From positions 1 to 49,935 of the forward strand of contig NZ_WIVE01000032.1 in assembly GCF_009601025.1 (NCBI RefSeq): a DNA stretch of 49,935 nucleotides. The letters run 5' to 3'. Below, in pieces: positions 19,957-29,945 of this stretch. Positions within the stretch are counted from its first letter, which is position 1. Every line of letters starts with the position of its first letter. Source of the stretch: Roseospira navarrensis (GTDB lineage: Bacteria > Pseudomonadota > Alphaproteobacteria > Rhodospirillales > Rhodospirillaceae). The notes beneath the pieces were generated by a model. That model worked only from the letters and a program-made list of their open reading frames with translations. It made no database searches and had not been told where the DNA came from. Made by a program: the position numbers and the translations under genes.

Positions 19957-22900
19957 TCAGTCAACGGGGGCGACGAGGGCCTTTTCAAGGGCCGCCAGCG
20001 CGGCCAGCGCGTCCTCGAAATCGAAGGCTTCCGCCGCACGGAGGACGGCGTCGGCCTGTGGTTTCACAGAGGCGGAAACCTGCCCCGCCAGCGCGTCCGC
20101 CAGCCCCTCGGCCTCCGGATCACCGGCCTCCAGGCTCGCCCGCAGCGCGGCCACCGCCTCCGTCAGGTCCGGGGGCGGCGCGGCGGGACCCGCCGGTTCG
20201 CCCGACGTCTTCGACGCGGCCGCCTTGCGGCTGTCATCCATGGCCAGGATGGCGCGAAGCAGCGGGGACATGGCGTCGTTGAGCCGCTCCATCAAGGCGT
20301 CGGCCGGCGTTTCCCCACGCGACAGGGTGGTCTCGATGGCGGCGGCCCGGCGCGCCACCTCGGCGGCGCCGATGGTGGCGGCGGTCCCCTTCAGGGTGTG
20401 GGCGGCATGACGGGCGTCCTCCATCTCTCCGGTCCGCACGGCCTGATACAACACGAAGGTCTGGACCCCCTGGTTGCGGGCGAAGTCAATGAGCAGGCGA
20501 CGCAAAAGATCGATGTTGCCGTTCACCGACCGCAGGGCCTGTCGCAGGTCGAGCACGTCCAGGATGGCCTTGCCCAGGCTGTGCAGCAATTCGGTTTCCA
20601 GCGCCGGATCGGCCAGCGCCGGGGCCATGGGGGCCGAGACGTCGCGATTGAGCCAGCGCGCCAGGGTCGAGAACAGTTCGGGCGGATGGATCGGCTTGGC
20701 CACATGGTCGTTCATGCCGCTGGCCAGGCTGCGCTCGCGGTCGGCGGCCATGGCGTGGGCGGTCATGGCGATCACGGGCAAACCCGCCAGATCCGGGCGG
20801 GCGCGCAGGCGGCGGGTGGCCTCCAGGCCGTCCATGCCCGGCATCTGGATGTCCATCAGCACCAGATCGCAGGACTCCCGATCCAGCCAGGCCAGCGCCT
20901 CGTGCCCGTTGCCGGCCACAGCGACCTCAATGCCGGCGGCCTTGAGCATCTCCATGGCGACCTTCTGGTTGATGGGGGTATCCTCCACCAGAAGCACCCG
21001 GGCGCCCTTCAGGGTCGCGCGGGCGTTCGACAACGGATCCCGGGAGGTGGTGCGGATTGCGCTGCGGTCTCCGGTCAGGCTCATGAGGGCACTCCGTAGG
21101 CGCCATTCGGTCAGGGGGGCGTCGAGGCGCACGCATCGCTCGGGGTTCGCCGCCGCGGTGTCCGCGCCAAGCACGATCAGCGGCGGGGCGGCGTCGTCCG
21201 CGAGCAGGTGCGGCACCAGCGGCCAGCCGCCGGCGTCGCGCAGGTCGGTGTCCACGATCACCACGGCGGCCGCCGGATCGGGCCGGCTCGCGCCGCCGCC
21301 GCGCGGATCCCAGAGCCGCACGGTCAGGCTCAGGCGCTCGGCCATCAGCGCGACCGCCTCTTGCAGGGCCGCGTCCGCGCAGGCCAGGGCGATGGTCATG
21401 CCGCGCAGCGGGGCGGGGAGGGGATCGTCCGGCGGCGTCTTTTCGGGCCGATCCAGCGGCACGGTGACATGGAAGGTCGAGCCCACACCCGGGCTGCTGT
21501 CCACGGCGATGGTGCCGTTCATCAGGTCCAGGATCTGACGCGAGATGGCGAGGCCGAGGCCGGTCCCGCCGAACCGCCGGGTGGTGGAACTGTCGAGCTG
21601 GTTGAAGGCCTCGAACAGGTGCGACTGCTGGCGCGGGCTCATGCCGATGCCGGTATCGGAGACCGAGACCGCCAGCGGCCGCCGGCCATCCTCCGCGTCG
21701 GGCGTCCCCAGGGACACCGTGATGGTCACGCGGCCGCTTTCCGTGAACTTGACCGCATTGCTGACCAGGTTGGTGATCACCTGACCCAGCCGCACCGGGT
21801 CGCCCATCCATGAATCCGGCACGTCCCGGTCGATGTGCAGGGTCAGGGTCAGTCCCTTGTCGATCACTTTGGGCCGCACGACCATGACCGCGCCGTTGAG
21901 GATCTCCGAGAGCCGAAACTGGACGTGCTCCAGCGACATCTTGCCGGCCTCGACCTTGGAGAAATCCAGGATGTCATTGATGATCGCCAGGAGATTGTGG
22001 GCGGCGGTTGAGATGTTGTCTAGGTATTCGCGCTGGCGCGGCGTCAATTCGGTCTGCAGCGCCAGGTGGGTCAGGCCGATGACCGCGTTCATGGGGGTGC
22101 GGATCTCGTGGCTCATGTTGGCGAGGAAGGCGCTCTTCAGCCGGTTCGACTGCTCCGCCTCCTCGCGCGCCTGGCTCATGGCGTCCTCGGCGCGCTTGCG
22201 GTCCGAGATGTCCTGGAACAGGGTGACCGATCCGACGATGCTGTCGCCCTCGGTCAGCGGCACCGCCGTGATGGCGACCGAGAACACGGAGCCGTCGGCA
22301 TGGCGGAAGCGCTCTCGGTCGGAGCGATAAGCCTCGCCCCGACGGATGGCGCGCTGGATTGTGCAGTGGTCGCGCGGCACCTGCCTGCCGTTCTCCACCT
22401 GATAGTGGACCAGGGCGTGGATGTCCGCACCCAGCAGCTCGTTGCGGGACCGGCCGATCAGGCGCTCCGCTTCGGGGTTGACGAAGGTGCAGCGGCCCTC
22501 CGCGTCCAGGGCGTAGACCCCTTCGCCCATGGCCTGGGTCATGCCGTGCAGGAAGCGGTTGCGCTCGCGGAAGCGCTCCTCGATCCGCTTGCGTTCGGTA
22601 ATGTCGGTGCGGATGGCGATGTACTGGAACGGTTTTCCGGCCGTGTCGAGGAACGGAACAATGGTCGCCGAGACCCAATAGGTGCTGCCGTCCTTGTTGC
22701 GGTTTCGGACCTCGCCGTGCCAGACCTCGCCTTGGGTGATCGTCGCCCACAGGTCCTGGAAGAAGGCGTCGTCGTGCTCGCCCGAGTTCACGATCCGGTG
22801 ATTCTGGCCGATGATCTCGTCCGGTTCGTAGCCGCTGATGGCGCAGAACTTTTCATTGGCGTAGGTGATCGTCCCGGTGGCGTCGGTGGCGGTGACGATG

Positions 22901-23745
22901 GCGTGCTGGTCCAGCGCGAACTTCTGGAATTCCAGGTCGCGTTTGATGTCGGCGAGCCGCCGGTTGGAGGCGCGGACCGAGCGCAGCATCCGGATGCCGG
23001 TGCCGATGACGAACAGGATGATCGCGCCGGACAGCGCGGCTCGCGCGGTCATGTAGGTCTGGGTCCGGCGGTTGATGTCGGCGGTCAGGGCGTTCAGGGT
23101 CTGCTGACTGCGGAAGAACAGGCGGTTGGCGTTCTCGTTCATGCGCAGGAACAGGGGTGGCATCCGCGCCATGAAGTCTTCCAGCTCCCGCTCCAGCGCC
23201 CGGTAGGCCACGGCGTCGGACATGCCGCTGAGGGCATCGTGCCGGTTCATCAGGTCCATCAGCGAGTCGATCAACTGCTCCACGTCCGCCACCTTGGGCG
23301 TGATCTCGATCACCTCCAGAACGTAGGGAAGGTCCGTCCGGCGGGCCTCGTAGGGGATGACCCGCTCCATCACCTCGCGGGATTCGATGTTCAGGCGGGT
23401 GGAGCGGCGCAGCACGCCGCCGTGGGCGAGAACGTCCAGCGCATCACGCAGGTGCCCGGTGGTGGCGTGGGCCTGCTCGCGCACCCATTCCCGTGCCTTG
23501 GCATTCTGGGTGGCGGCCGCCATGCGATAGGTCAGCGCCTCCAGCCGGACCAGATCGTTGACGATGACCTCGCCGATCAGGACGCGGTTGCTTTCGTTGC
23601 GGGAGCGTTCGTTCAGGTCGTCGATCAGGCTGGAGAACAGGAGTTCCACCGCGATCAGCGCCAGAACGCCGAACACATAGACGGCGAACAGGATCACCAG
23701 GGGGCGGATGGAAATGCCGTCCGATGCGGCGCGGGGAGACAGCAT
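19957..23745 (-). CDS. Hybrid sensor histidine kinase with PAS, receiver and Hpt domains
   Basis: Of 1262 residues, helix 14-38 and helix 236-256 span the membrane and enclose a helical periplasmic domain of about 195 residues. Two PAS domains follow (about 270-385 with [11 protein letters not shown], and 395-520). HisKA has the phospho-acceptor His 546 in SHEIRTPMN. The ATPase domain shows [16 protein letters not shown] and [10 protein letters not shown] degenerate receiver-like stretch ([10 protein letters not shown]) comes before an intact receiver with [15 protein letters not shown]-terminal Hpt domain has [11 protein letters not shown]. It starts six bases after the stop of the binding lipoprotein gene and leads into the HD-GYP regulator, so phosphorelay to c-di-GMP turnover is likely. 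Confidence 0.92.
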   Translation of the reverse strand: MLSPRAASDGISIRPLVILFAVYVFGVLALIAVELLFSSLIDDLNERSRNESNRVLIGEVIVNDLVRLEALTYRMAAATQNAKAREWVREQAHATTGHLRDALDVLAHGGVLRRSTRLNIESREVMERVIPYEARRTDLPYVLEVIEITPKVADVEQLIDSLMDLMNRHDALSGMSDAVAYRALERELEDFMARMPPLFLRMNENANRLFFRSQQTLNALTADINRRTQTYMTARAALSGAIILFVIGTGIRMLRSVRASNRRLADIKRDLEFQKFALDQHAIVTATDATGTITYANEKFCAISGYEPDEIIGQNHRIVNSGEHDDAFFQDLWATITQGEVWHGEVRNRNKDGSTYWVSATIVPFLDTAGKPFQYIAIRTDITERKRIEERFRERNRFLHGMTQAMGEGVYALDAEGRCTFVNPEAERLIGRSRNELLGADIHALVHYQVENGRQVPRDHCTIQRAIRRGEAYRSDRERFRHADGSVFSVAITAVPLTEGDSIVGSVTLFQDISDRKRAEDAMSQAREEAEQSNRLKSAFLANMSHEIRTPMNAVIGLTHLALQTELTPRQREYLDNISTAAHNLLAIINDILDFSKVEAGKMSLEHVQFRLSEILNGAVMVVRPKVIDKGLTLTLHIDRDVPDSWMGDPVRLGQVITNLVSNAVKFTESGRVTITVSLGTPDAEDGRRPLAVSVSDTGIGMSPRQQSHLFEAFNQLDSSTTRRFGGTGLGLAISRQILDLMNGTIAVDSSPGVGSTFHVTVPLDRPEKTPPDDPLPAPLRGMTIALACADAALQEAVALMAERLSLTVRLWDPRGGGASRPDPAAAVVIVDTDLRDAGGWPLVPHLLADDAAPPLIVLGADTAAANPERCVRLDAPLTEWRLRSALMSLTGDRSAIRTTSRDPLSNARATLKGARVLLVEDTPINQKVAMEMLKAAGIEVAVAGNGHEALAWLDRESCDLVLMDIQMPGMDGLEATRRLRARPDLAGLPVIAMTAHAMAADRERSLASGMNDHVAKPIHPPELFSTLARWLNRDVSAPMAPALADPALETELLHSLGKAILDVLDLRQALRSVNGNIDLLRRLLIDFARNQGVQTFVLYQAVRTGEMEDARHAAHTLKGTAATIGAAEVARRAAAIETTLSRGETPADALMERLNDAMSPLLRAILAMDDSRKAAASKTSGEPAGPAAPPPDLTEAVAALRASLEAGDPEAEGLADALAGQVSASVKPQADAVLRAAEAFDFEDALAALAALEKALVAPVD

Positions 23746-23751
23746 GCGGGC

Positions 23752-24651
23752 CTAGTCCTCGGAAAGACCATCACGGTCGAGAAAGCCGTAGGACCGGAAG
23801 ATGGCCTGCCCGCGCGGAGAGGCCGCCAGATCCATGAACCGCTGCGCCAGGTCCGGATGCTCGGAAAACGTCAGGCGGTTGATCGCCAGCGTCTTCGGCA
23901 CGGCCAGGGCCGGGTCGATGTCGAGCACGTCCAGGCGGTCCCGGTTTTCCGGAAAGAACGCCGTGGCGCGCCAGTTCAGCGCGACGTCCGCCGTCCCGTC
24001 CACCAGGGTGAAATTGAGATTGCGGGAGTCCGTGGCCATCACGCTGATGTTGTCGAGAACGGTACCGTACAGGCCCACGTGTTCAAGGATTCTCTGGGCC
24101 TCGCGGCCGATGCTGCCGCTTTCCGGGTTGGCGATCACCACGGACAGGGCCGGATCGGTCAGCACCGCCACGTCGGCGGCGATGCCTTTCGGGTTGCCCT
24201 CGGTGACCACCAGGGCCGCGACATTGTAGCCGACCCGCACCGCCGGGCCGAGCAGGCCCTCGTCCAGGTGGCGCTCGCGATAGGACAGGGACCCCGGAAA
24301 GTACAGGTCGCCGATGCGGCTGAGGGCGAGACTCTTGTACAGGTCCTCGGACCCGCCCTGGCTGATGGTGACGCGCGCGCCGGTCTCGGCCGCGAAGATG
24401 TCCACGATGGCCCGGATGGGGTGCAGCATCGTGATGCCGCAGTAGATCAGCAGGATCGCCTCGGTCTCGGACGCCGGCTCGGATGCCCCGTCGTCGCAGC
24501 CTTGCAACGGCAGCAGCAGAAGGGCGGCCAGGGCCAGAACGCTCCGGCGGGCAGAGGGCCGGTGCCGCTTTTTCACGGTTGGGCGCCCGAAGGGCGCCCG
24601 GGCGCATGAGTCAAACTCATTCGCGGCTGGTATGAGTGGATGGTGCGGCAT
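23752..24651 (-). CDS. Substrate-binding lipoprotein, ModA/PstS-like, of a signalling operon
   Basis: The product has an Arg-rich N-terminus, a hydrophobic stretch LALAALLLLPLQGC ending in a lipobox with Cys, then a type II periplasmic-binding fold starting ILLIYCGITMLHP. ISQGGSEDLYKSL and GDLYFPGS resemble the oxyanion-binding turn of ModA-type proteins. No ABC permease or ATPase is nearby; instead the hybrid kinase gene follows six bases later. I infer that it presents a ligand, perhaps an oxyanion, to the kinase sensor domain. The start is uncertain: ATG at 24651 gives a long N-region, while GTG at 24576 gives a normal signal peptide but lacks a visible ribosome binding site. Confidence 0.78.
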   Translation of the reverse strand: MPHHPLIPAANEFDSCARAPFGRPTVKKRHRPSARRSVLALAALLLLPLQGCDDGASEPASETEAILLIYCGITMLHPIRAIVDIFAAETGARVTISQGGSEDLYKSLALSRIGDLYFPGSLSYRERHLDEGLLGPAVRVGYNVAALVVTEGNPKGIAADVAVLTDPALSVVIANPESGSIGREAQRILEHVGLYGTVLDNISVMATDSRNLNFTLVDGTADVALNWRATAFFPENRDRLDVLDIDPALAVPKTLAINRLTFSEHPDLAQRFMDLAASPRGQAIFRSYGFLDRDGLSED

Positions 24652-24980
24652 GACGGCCCCCGTTTCAGGTCATCCCACCGGCCTTCGACGATGACCGCTG
24701 GAGTCCGGCGCCGCAAGGCGGCTGAGCCCTCCGTATCCGCCATCCGCGAAGTGCCGGGAAGTGACGACGCGCACGAAACCCGGCGGGCGACGGTCTAAAA
24801 TTTTCCTCAAATTTAAGAAAACAGTTCGTGCCGGAGGCGAGGCCCACGCCTTTGCTTGGCGTCGCCCGCTCGTTGCAGACTATAATCTTTCGAACGATCG
24901 GGAGGCAAGGTGGACGGAGGCTATACCCTACCCGTCCCATGGGGCATGACGCTTGCGGGGGTCTTGCCCTGTCCCGCGGG
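24652..24980. other. 329-bp intergenic region with AT-rich island
   Basis: This gap lies downstream of tyrC and upstream of the binding-lipoprotein operon, all on the minus strand. On the minus strand TTGCCT (24903-24908) and TATAGT (24879-24884) at 18-base spacing form a plausible promoter with a leader of about 220 bases. The same patch holds a perfect TATAAT on the plus strand at 24881-24886, with TTGGCG 19 bases before, pointing antisense into tyrC. A strongly AT-rich stretch lies at 24797-24830. A sequence near 24708-24730 weakly resembles the core of the three-hairpin repeat. No convincing gene is present. Confidence 0.4.
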
Positions 24981-25868
24981 TTACGCCTGCCGGGCGTCCA
25001 GCACGCCCTTGCGGATCTCGCGGGTGCGCGTGAACAGGTCGAACAGCGCGTCGCCCTCGCCCCGCCGGATGGACCGCTGCAGGGCGGTCAGGTCCTCGGT
25101 GAAGCGCTGCAGGCAGTCCAGCACGGCCTCGCGGTTGTTCAGGAAGACATCGCGCCACATGGTCGGGTCGCTGCCGGCGATGCGGGTGAAGTCCCGGAAG
25201 CCGGAGGCCGAATACTTGATGACCTCCTGCCGCAGGTGCTCTTCCAGATCGGTCGCCGTGCCCACGATGGTGTAGGCGATCAGGTGCGGCAGGTGGGAGG
25301 TGATGGCGAGCACCCGGTCGTGATGGCCGGGATCCATGCGCTCCACCGTCATGCCGCAGGCGCGCCACAGATCGGCGACCTTGCGGGTCGCCCCCTCGTC
25401 GGCGCCCGGCACGGGCGTCAGGATGCACCAGCGGCCCGGGAACAGCGCGGCGAAGCCGGCGTCGGGGCCGGACTTCTCGGTGCCCGCCACCGGGTGGCCC
25501 GGCACCAGGTGAACGCCCTCGGGCAGATGCGGGGCCACGGCGTCGATCACGGCCTGTTTCACCGAGCCCACGTCGGTGACGATGGCCCCTGGTTTCAGCG
25601 CCGGGCCGATGGTCCGCGCCACGTCCGCATAGGCGCCGATGGGCACGCACAACATGACCAGATCCGCGCCGGCCGCCGCCTCCGCCGGGTCGGTGGTGGC
25701 CTCGTCCACGATGCCGATGGCCTTGGCGCGCGCGGCGTGGTCGGCGTTGGCGTCGGCGCACACGATGGTGCGCGCCAGCCCCTCGGCCCGCACGGCGCGG
25801 GCCAGGGACGAGCCGATCAGCCCGATGCCGACGATCGCCAGGCGCTCGAACGCGGGGGAGGCGGTCAT
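24981..25868 (-). CDS. tyrC: Prephenate/arogenate dehydrogenase (TyrA family)
   Basis: This 295-residue enzyme catalyses NAD(P)-dependent oxidative decarboxylation of prephenate or arogenate towards tyrosine. The N-terminal Rossmann fold begins LAIVGIGLIGSSLARAVR, with the acidic residue DANAD after strand two. TDVGSVKQAV, the catalytic His region VPGHPVAGTEKSG, and ITSHLPHLIAY follow, all typical of the family. No chorismate mutase or ACT domain is attached, so it is the monofunctional cyclohexadienyl type. Its ATG overlaps the hisC stop by four bases (ATGA), showing translational coupling with the aminotransferase. Confidence 0.9.
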   Translation of the reverse strand: MTASPAFERLAIVGIGLIGSSLARAVRAEGLARTIVCADANADHAARAKAIGIVDEATTDPAEAAAGADLVMLCVPIGAYADVARTIGPALKPGAIVTDVGSVKQAVIDAVAPHLPEGVHLVPGHPVAGTEKSGPDAGFAALFPGRWCILTPVPGADEGATRKVADLWRACGMTVERMDPGHHDRVLAITSHLPHLIAYTIVGTATDLEEHLRQEVIKYSASGFRDFTRIAGSDPTMWRDVFLNNREAVLDCLQRFTEDLTALQRSIRRGEGDALFDLFTRTREIRKGVLDARQA

Positions 25869-26956
25869 CCGGCCACGAACTCCGCCAGGGCATCGACGCA
25901 GGCGCGCATCTCATCGCCCGTGCCGATGGTGATGCGCAGGCTGTCCGGCAGCCCGTAGGCGCCCATGGCGCGCGCGATGATGCCCTTGCCGCGCAGGAAG
26001 GCGTCCGCGTCGTTGACGGTGCGGCCGGGCTCGGTCTGGAAGGTGACCAGCACGAAGTTGCCCACGCTGTCCGTCAGGTTCAGCCCCAGGGCGCGCAGGC
26101 GCTCGGCGGTCCAGGCCAGCCAGTAGTCGTTGTGCTCGCGCGCCAGGTCGGTGAAGGCGTGATCCTGGATCGCCGCCTCGCCCCCGGCCAGCGCCGGGAC
26201 GGAGACGTTGAACGGGCTGCGCACCCGGTTCAGCACGTCGATGACGTGATCCGGGCCGTAGGCCCAGCCCAGGCGCGCGCCGCCCATGCCGTGGATCTTC
26301 GAGAACGTGCGCAGCATCACCGTGTTGGGGTGGCTGTCCACCAGCGCGATGCCCGGTTCGTAGTCGTTCTTTTCCACGTACTCGGCATAGGCCGCGTCGA
26401 GCACCAGCAGCACGTCCTCGCGCAGGCCCTCGCGCAGGCGGCGCACCTCGGCGTCCGACAAATAGGTCCCGGTGGGATTGTTGGGGTTGGCCAGGAACAG
26501 GATTCGGGTGCGCTCGCTGACGTGCGCCAGCAGCGCGTCCACGTCCGCGACCATGCCGTTCTCGGGCGCCGCCACGGGGGTCACCCCCGCCCCCTGGGCG
26601 TAGATGCGGTACATCAGGAAGGCATGGGCCGGGAACAGCACCTCGTCGCCGGGACCGGCATAGGCGCGGACCAGCAGCGAGATCAGCTCGTCCGAGCCCG
26701 ACCCGCACACCAGCCGGGCCGGGTCCAGGCCGTGGCGTCGCCCGATCGCCTCGCGCAGGGCCACGGCCGCGCCATCCGGATAGCGGTCCACCACCGCGGC
26801 GGCCACCCGCATGGCCGCGATGGCCTTGGGGCTGGGGCCCAGGGCGCCCTCGTTGGAGGACAGCTTGATGACGCGCGCATGGCCCTCAAGCTTCGATTCT
26901 CCGGCCACGTAGGGCTTCAGGTCCATGATGCCGGGGCGGACGGGGGGCTGTTTCAT
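25865..26956 (-). CDS. hisC: Histidinol-phosphate/aromatic aminotransferase (HisC family)
   Basis: The 363-residue PLP enzyme has the family features: SSNEGALGPSPKA near the N-terminus, GSGSDELISLL, NPNNPTGT, the Asp of LVLDAAYAEY, and the PLP-binding Lys in TFSKIHGMGGARLGWAYG. The open frame continues far upstream, but the ATG at 26956 fits the family N-terminus and has GGAA eight bases before. The gene overlaps tyrC by four bases and follows a chorismate mutase-like gene. It may therefore serve as the aromatic transaminase of tyrosine/phenylalanine synthesis, or act in histidine synthesis, or both. Confidence 0.88.
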   Translation of the reverse strand: MKQPPVRPGIMDLKPYVAGESKLEGHARVIKLSSNEGALGPSPKAIAAMRVAAAVVDRYPDGAAVALREAIGRRHGLDPARLVCGSGSDELISLLVRAYAGPGDEVLFPAHAFLMYRIYAQGAGVTPVAAPENGMVADVDALLAHVSERTRILFLANPNNPTGTYLSDAEVRRLREGLREDVLLVLDAAYAEYVEKNDYEPGIALVDSHPNTVMLRTFSKIHGMGGARLGWAYGPDHVIDVLNRVRSPFNVSVPALAGGEAAIQDHAFTDLAREHNDYWLAWTAERLRALGLNLTDSVGNFVLVTFQTEPGRTVNDADAFLRGKGIIARAMGAYGLPDSLRITIGTGDEMRACVDALAEFVAG

Positions 26957-27039
26957 GATGACGTTCCAGCAGGCGGCGCGGTGAAAGGGAGGGCTCGCGA
27001 AGGCAAGCGCAGAAGCCGGGAATGGGAGCCGATCCGGGG

Positions 27040-27900
27040 TCAGTCCGTCAAGGCTTCGGCCGGCAGTGGCGTGGCGTAGGCGCCCAGCAGCCGCGCATTG
27101 CGGATGCCGCCGCCGTCGCTGGCGCCGTGCTGCAGCGCGGCCAGGCGCTCGTCCTTGGGCTCGACGAAGCCGCGCACCTCGATCACGTGGAAGCGGCCGT
27201 CGTCGGAGGTGGGCCGGGCGTCCCACACCGCGCGGGCCGGCAGACCGGCGGCCGCCAGCGCCTCGGTGAAGGCGGACCGGCTGATATCCGGGCCGGTCTC
27301 CACGGCCAGCACGGAGTGATCGTCGTCGGTCGCTTCCGGCTCCATGCGGGCGATGGCCAAGGCCTCGATTCCCAGCGGTCCCGGGCCGGTCAGCGGCAGG
27401 CGGGCGACGATGTGCGGCGCGTCCGACGCGTTGGAGAGGATCTGGGTCCACCAGGGGGACTCGTCCTCCCACCGGGGCAGCGGCAGGATGCCGACGGTCG
27501 CGTTGCCCGAGGTCACCTCGCGCACCACCTGACTGGGCGACTGATGCGACGTGGTCGGGGTATAGGACCCATACTGATTGCGGGCGACTTCCAGGTAGCC
27601 CGCGCCGCGTTCCGGCATCCAGACCGCGACCGAGAACGGGCTCTGCACGCCGACCAGACCGGAGAGCAGTTCGCGCCAGAGTCGGACCAGGGTCCGCTTG
27701 GGCAGGCTGCCCTGCCAGCGGCCCACGACCCGGCGCAGGATCATGGCTTCGCGGCCCGGGCGGAGGGCCGGCCCGCCGCGCTTGGCGGCCGCGATGCGGT
27801 CCACCACGGCGCAGCGCTGCATCAGCAGGTCAAGGATCTGATCGTCCAGGTCGTCGATCTCTTGCCGGAGACTGTCGAGCGTTTGCGTCGGGCGGCTCAT
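27040..27900 (-). CDS. Chorismate mutase (AroQ type) fused to a prephenate dehydratase-like C-terminal region
   Basis: The start at 27900 is chosen over 27981 because GGAAGG lies eight to ten bases before it and the AroQ helix starts at once (LRQEIDDLDDQILDLLMQRC). Residues about 1-85 form the chorismate mutase helical domain with the conserved Arg, Asp and Lys pattern. Residues about 90-280 resemble the prephenate dehydratase and ACT regions: VREVTSGNATVGILPLP recalls the dehydratase site and RFHVIEVRGFVE an ACT strand. The Thr-Arg-Phe motif needed for dehydratase chemistry is not visible; APHIVARLP stands in its place. The gene leads the hisC-tyrC group, so it probably feeds prephenate to tyrosine synthesis. 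Confidence 0.75.
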   Translation of the reverse strand: MSRPTQTLDSLRQEIDDLDDQILDLLMQRCAVVDRIAAAKRGGPALRPGREAMILRRVVGRWQGSLPKRTLVRLWRELLSGLVGVQSPFSVAVWMPERGAGYLEVARNQYGSYTPTTSHQSPSQVVREVTSGNATVGILPLPRWEDESPWWTQILSNASDAPHIVARLPLTGPGPLGIEALAIARMEPEATDDDHSVLAVETGPDISRSAFTEALAAAGLPARAVWDARPTSDDGRFHVIEVRGFVEPKDERLAALQHGASDGGGIRNARLLGAYATPLPAEALTD

Positions 27901-27974
27901 CCGGGGGCCTTCCATCACGGCTGTCAAAGGGGGCTCAGATGTACGCCGGGAAGCCCCGGAAATCAAAGAAAACG

Positions 27975-28003
27975 TTGACACTCGACGGGACGCCGCCTAG
28001 GAG
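27975..28003 (+). promoter_or_regulatory. Candidate promoter for metX-metW
   Basis: TTGACA at 27975-27980 is followed after 17 bases by TAGGAG at 27998-28003, a modest -10 box. It faces metX and leaves a leader of about 80 bases. The leader ends with a minimal ATG-TGA start-stop pair (28083-28088) just before the metX ATG. I compared the leader with SAM-II riboswitch features from memory and found no match. Confidence 0.45.
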
Positions 28004-28089
28004 TTCGGCGGCCGGGACAGGTGGGGTGAACGTCGCGGCCTTTACGCCCGCCGCCTCGCGACCGGCGCTCCGCCCCAAGCCCATGTGAG

Positions 28090-29247
28090 ATGCCGTTGGA
28101 CGCACCCGAGAACAAGACCCTCCGGGTCGGGGAGGATCGACCGATCCGGCTGGACAGCGGACTCGATCTCGGTCCCGTCACCGTCGCCTATCAGACGATC
28201 GGGCAGTTGAACGCCGAGCGCTCCAACGCCGTTCTGGTCTGTCACGCCCTGACCGGCGACCACTTCGTGGCCGGCGTCAATCCCGTGACCGGCAAGCCGG
28301 GCTGGTGGGACGCGCTCGTCGGGCCCGGCAAGGTGATCGACACCCGCCGCTTCTTCGTGATCTGCGCCAACGTGCTGGGCGGCTGCATGGGCACCACCGG
28401 CCCGCGCGACATCAACCCGGAGACGGGCCAGCCCTGGGGGCTCGGCTTCCCGGTCATCACCATCGGCGACATGGTCACGGTGCAGGCCCGCCTGCTGGAC
28501 GCGCTGGGCATCGATCAGTTGTTCTGCGTCATCGGCGGGTCCATGGGCGGCATGCAGGTGCTGGAGTGGGCGGCCTCCCATCCGTCGCGGGTGTTCACGG
28601 CGGTGCCGATCGCGGCGTCGTACCGGCATTCGGCCCAGAACATCGCCTTCCACGAGGTCGGGCGTCAGTCCATCATGGCCGATCCCGACTGGCGCGGCGG
28701 CGCTTATCACGAGCACGGCGTGATCCCGCACCGGGGGCTCGCCGTGGCGCGCATGACCGCCCACATCACCTATCTGTCGGAAACGGCGCTGCATCGCAAG
28801 TTCGGCCGTCGCCTGCAGGACCGCGACCGGGTGACCTACGGCTTCGACGCCGACTTCCAGGTGGAGAGCTACCTGCGCCACCAGGGCTCCACCTTCGTGG
28901 ATCGGTTCGACGCCAACTCCTACCTCTACATCACACGCGCGATGGACTACTTCGACCTGGCGACCGAGCACGGCGGCAAGCTGGCCAACGCCTTCCGCGA
29001 CACGCGGACCCGCTTCTGCGTCATCAGTTTTTCCAGCGACTGGTTGTTCCCGACCGTGGAAAGCCGGGCCATCGTGCAGGCCCTGAACAGCGTCGCGGCC
29101 AACGTCAGCTTCGTCGAGGTGGAGAGCGACAAGGGCCACGACGCCTTCCTCCTGGATGAGCCGGAGTTCCACGAGACGCTGCGCGGGTTCCTGGACGGGG
29201 CGGCGCGTCATCGCGGTCTGCCGGCCTCGGCGGAGGCGGCGTCATGA
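28090..29247 (+). CDS. metX: Homoserine O-acetyltransferase
   Basis: This 385-residue alpha/beta-hydrolase-fold enzyme acetylates (or succinylates) homoserine in methionine synthesis. Motifs: [14 protein letters not shown] near residue 49, [14 protein letters not shown], the nucleophile elbow [13 protein letters not shown] with Ser 151, an acid residue in FSSDWLFPT, and the catalytic His in DKGHDAFLL. Length is normal. Its stop overlaps the metW start by four bases (ATGA). The ribosome binding site before the ATG is weak. MetX with MetW is a common alphaproteobacterial pair. Confidence 0.94.
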   Translation: MPLDAPENKTLRVGEDRPIRLDSGLDLGPVTVAYQTIGQLNAERSNAVLVCHALTGDHFVAGVNPVTGKPGWWDALVGPGKVIDTRRFFVICANVLGGCMGTTGPRDINPETGQPWGLGFPVITIGDMVTVQARLLDALGIDQLFCVIGGSMGGMQVLEWAASHPSRVFTAVPIAASYRHSAQNIAFHEVGRQSIMADPDWRGGAYHEHGVIPHRGLAVARMTAHITYLSETALHRKFGRRLQDRDRVTYGFDADFQVESYLRHQGSTFVDRFDANSYLYITRAMDYFDLATEHGGKLANAFRDTRTRFCVISFSSDWLFPTVESRAIVQALNSVAANVSFVEVESDKGHDAFLLDEPEFHETLRGFLDGAARHRGLPASAEAAS

Positions 29248-29945
29248 CCGATGCGGCCTCTTTGGATGCGGACGGCAGCGTGAACGGCACCGGCAGCGGC
29301 AACGGTGAACTGCGGTTCGACCTGCGCATCATCGCGGACATGGTGACCCCGGGGGCGCGGGTGCTCGATGTCGGCTGCGGCGACGGCGCCCTGTTGCAGT
29401 ACCTGGCGCAGACCAAGTCCGTGGACGGCCGCGGGATCGAACTGTCCATGGCCGGCGTGCGCGCGGCCGTGCGGCGCGGGGTGTCCGTCATCCAGGGCAA
29501 CGCCGACACCGATCTGGTGGACTACCCGGCCGGGGCCTTCGACTACGCCATTCTCAGCCAGACCATCCAGGCCATGCAGCGCCCGCGCGATGTGCTGGAT
29601 CAGTTGCTGCGGGTCGCGCGGTACGCCATCGTCTCGTTTCCCAACTTCGGGTTCTGGAAGGCCCGCTGGCACCTGGTGAGCACCGGGCGCATGCCCATGA
29701 CCACCGGGTTGCCCGACGAATGGTGGGCGACACCCAACATCCACTTTTGCACCATCAAGGATTTCGTGGACTTGACCCGCCAGATGGACATCCGCATCGA
29801 CCGCGGTGTCGCCCTGAACGAGAACGGGAGCGTCAATCGCCTGTCGGCGACCGGCCCCTGGGCGAACCTGCTCAGCGCCCAGGCGGTCTTCCTGCTGACG
29901 CGGGTGGACGGGGCCCAAACCGACGCCGGAGCGGCCGTCCGATGA
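29244..29945 (+). CDS. metW: Methionine biosynthesis protein MetW
   Basis: This 233-residue protein has the SAM-dependent methyltransferase motif [12 protein letters not shown], then [29 protein letters not shown] and [21 protein letters not shown], all characteristic of MetW. MetW binds and supports MetX in methionine synthesis. The N-terminal 30 residues are Gly/Ser/Asn-rich and longer than usual. Start and stop overlap both neighbours by ATGA junctions, making a tightly coupled three-gene unit. Confidence 0.93.
   Translation: MTDAASLDADGSVNGTGSGNGELRFDLRIIADMVTPGARVLDVGCGDGALLQYLAQTKSVDGRGIELSMAGVRAAVRRGVSVIQGNADTDLVDYPAGAFDYAILSQTIQAMQRPRDVLDQLLRVARYAIVSFPNFGFWKARWHLVSTGRMPMTTGLPDEWWATPNIHFCTIKDFVDLTRQMDIRIDRGVALNENGSVNRLSATGPWANLLSAQAVFLLTRVDGAQTDAGAAVR

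Noticed and set aside
24835-24905. Possible c-di-GMP (GEMM) riboswitch in the leader of the lipoprotein/kinase/HD-GYP operon
   Set aside because: A GAAA turn and a GACGCC-AAGCAAA-GGCGT stem looked suggestive, but the conserved core pattern and spacing of the GEMM aptamer are not there.
24665-24940. 91-codon minus-strand open frame between tyrC and the lipoprotein gene
   Set aside because: It crosses the AT-rich promoter island, lacks a good ribosome binding site and resembles nothing known.
28000-28089. Possible SAM riboswitch before metX
   Set aside because: The leader is only about 80 bases and lacks the AT-rich pseudoknot segments of SAM-II as I know them.
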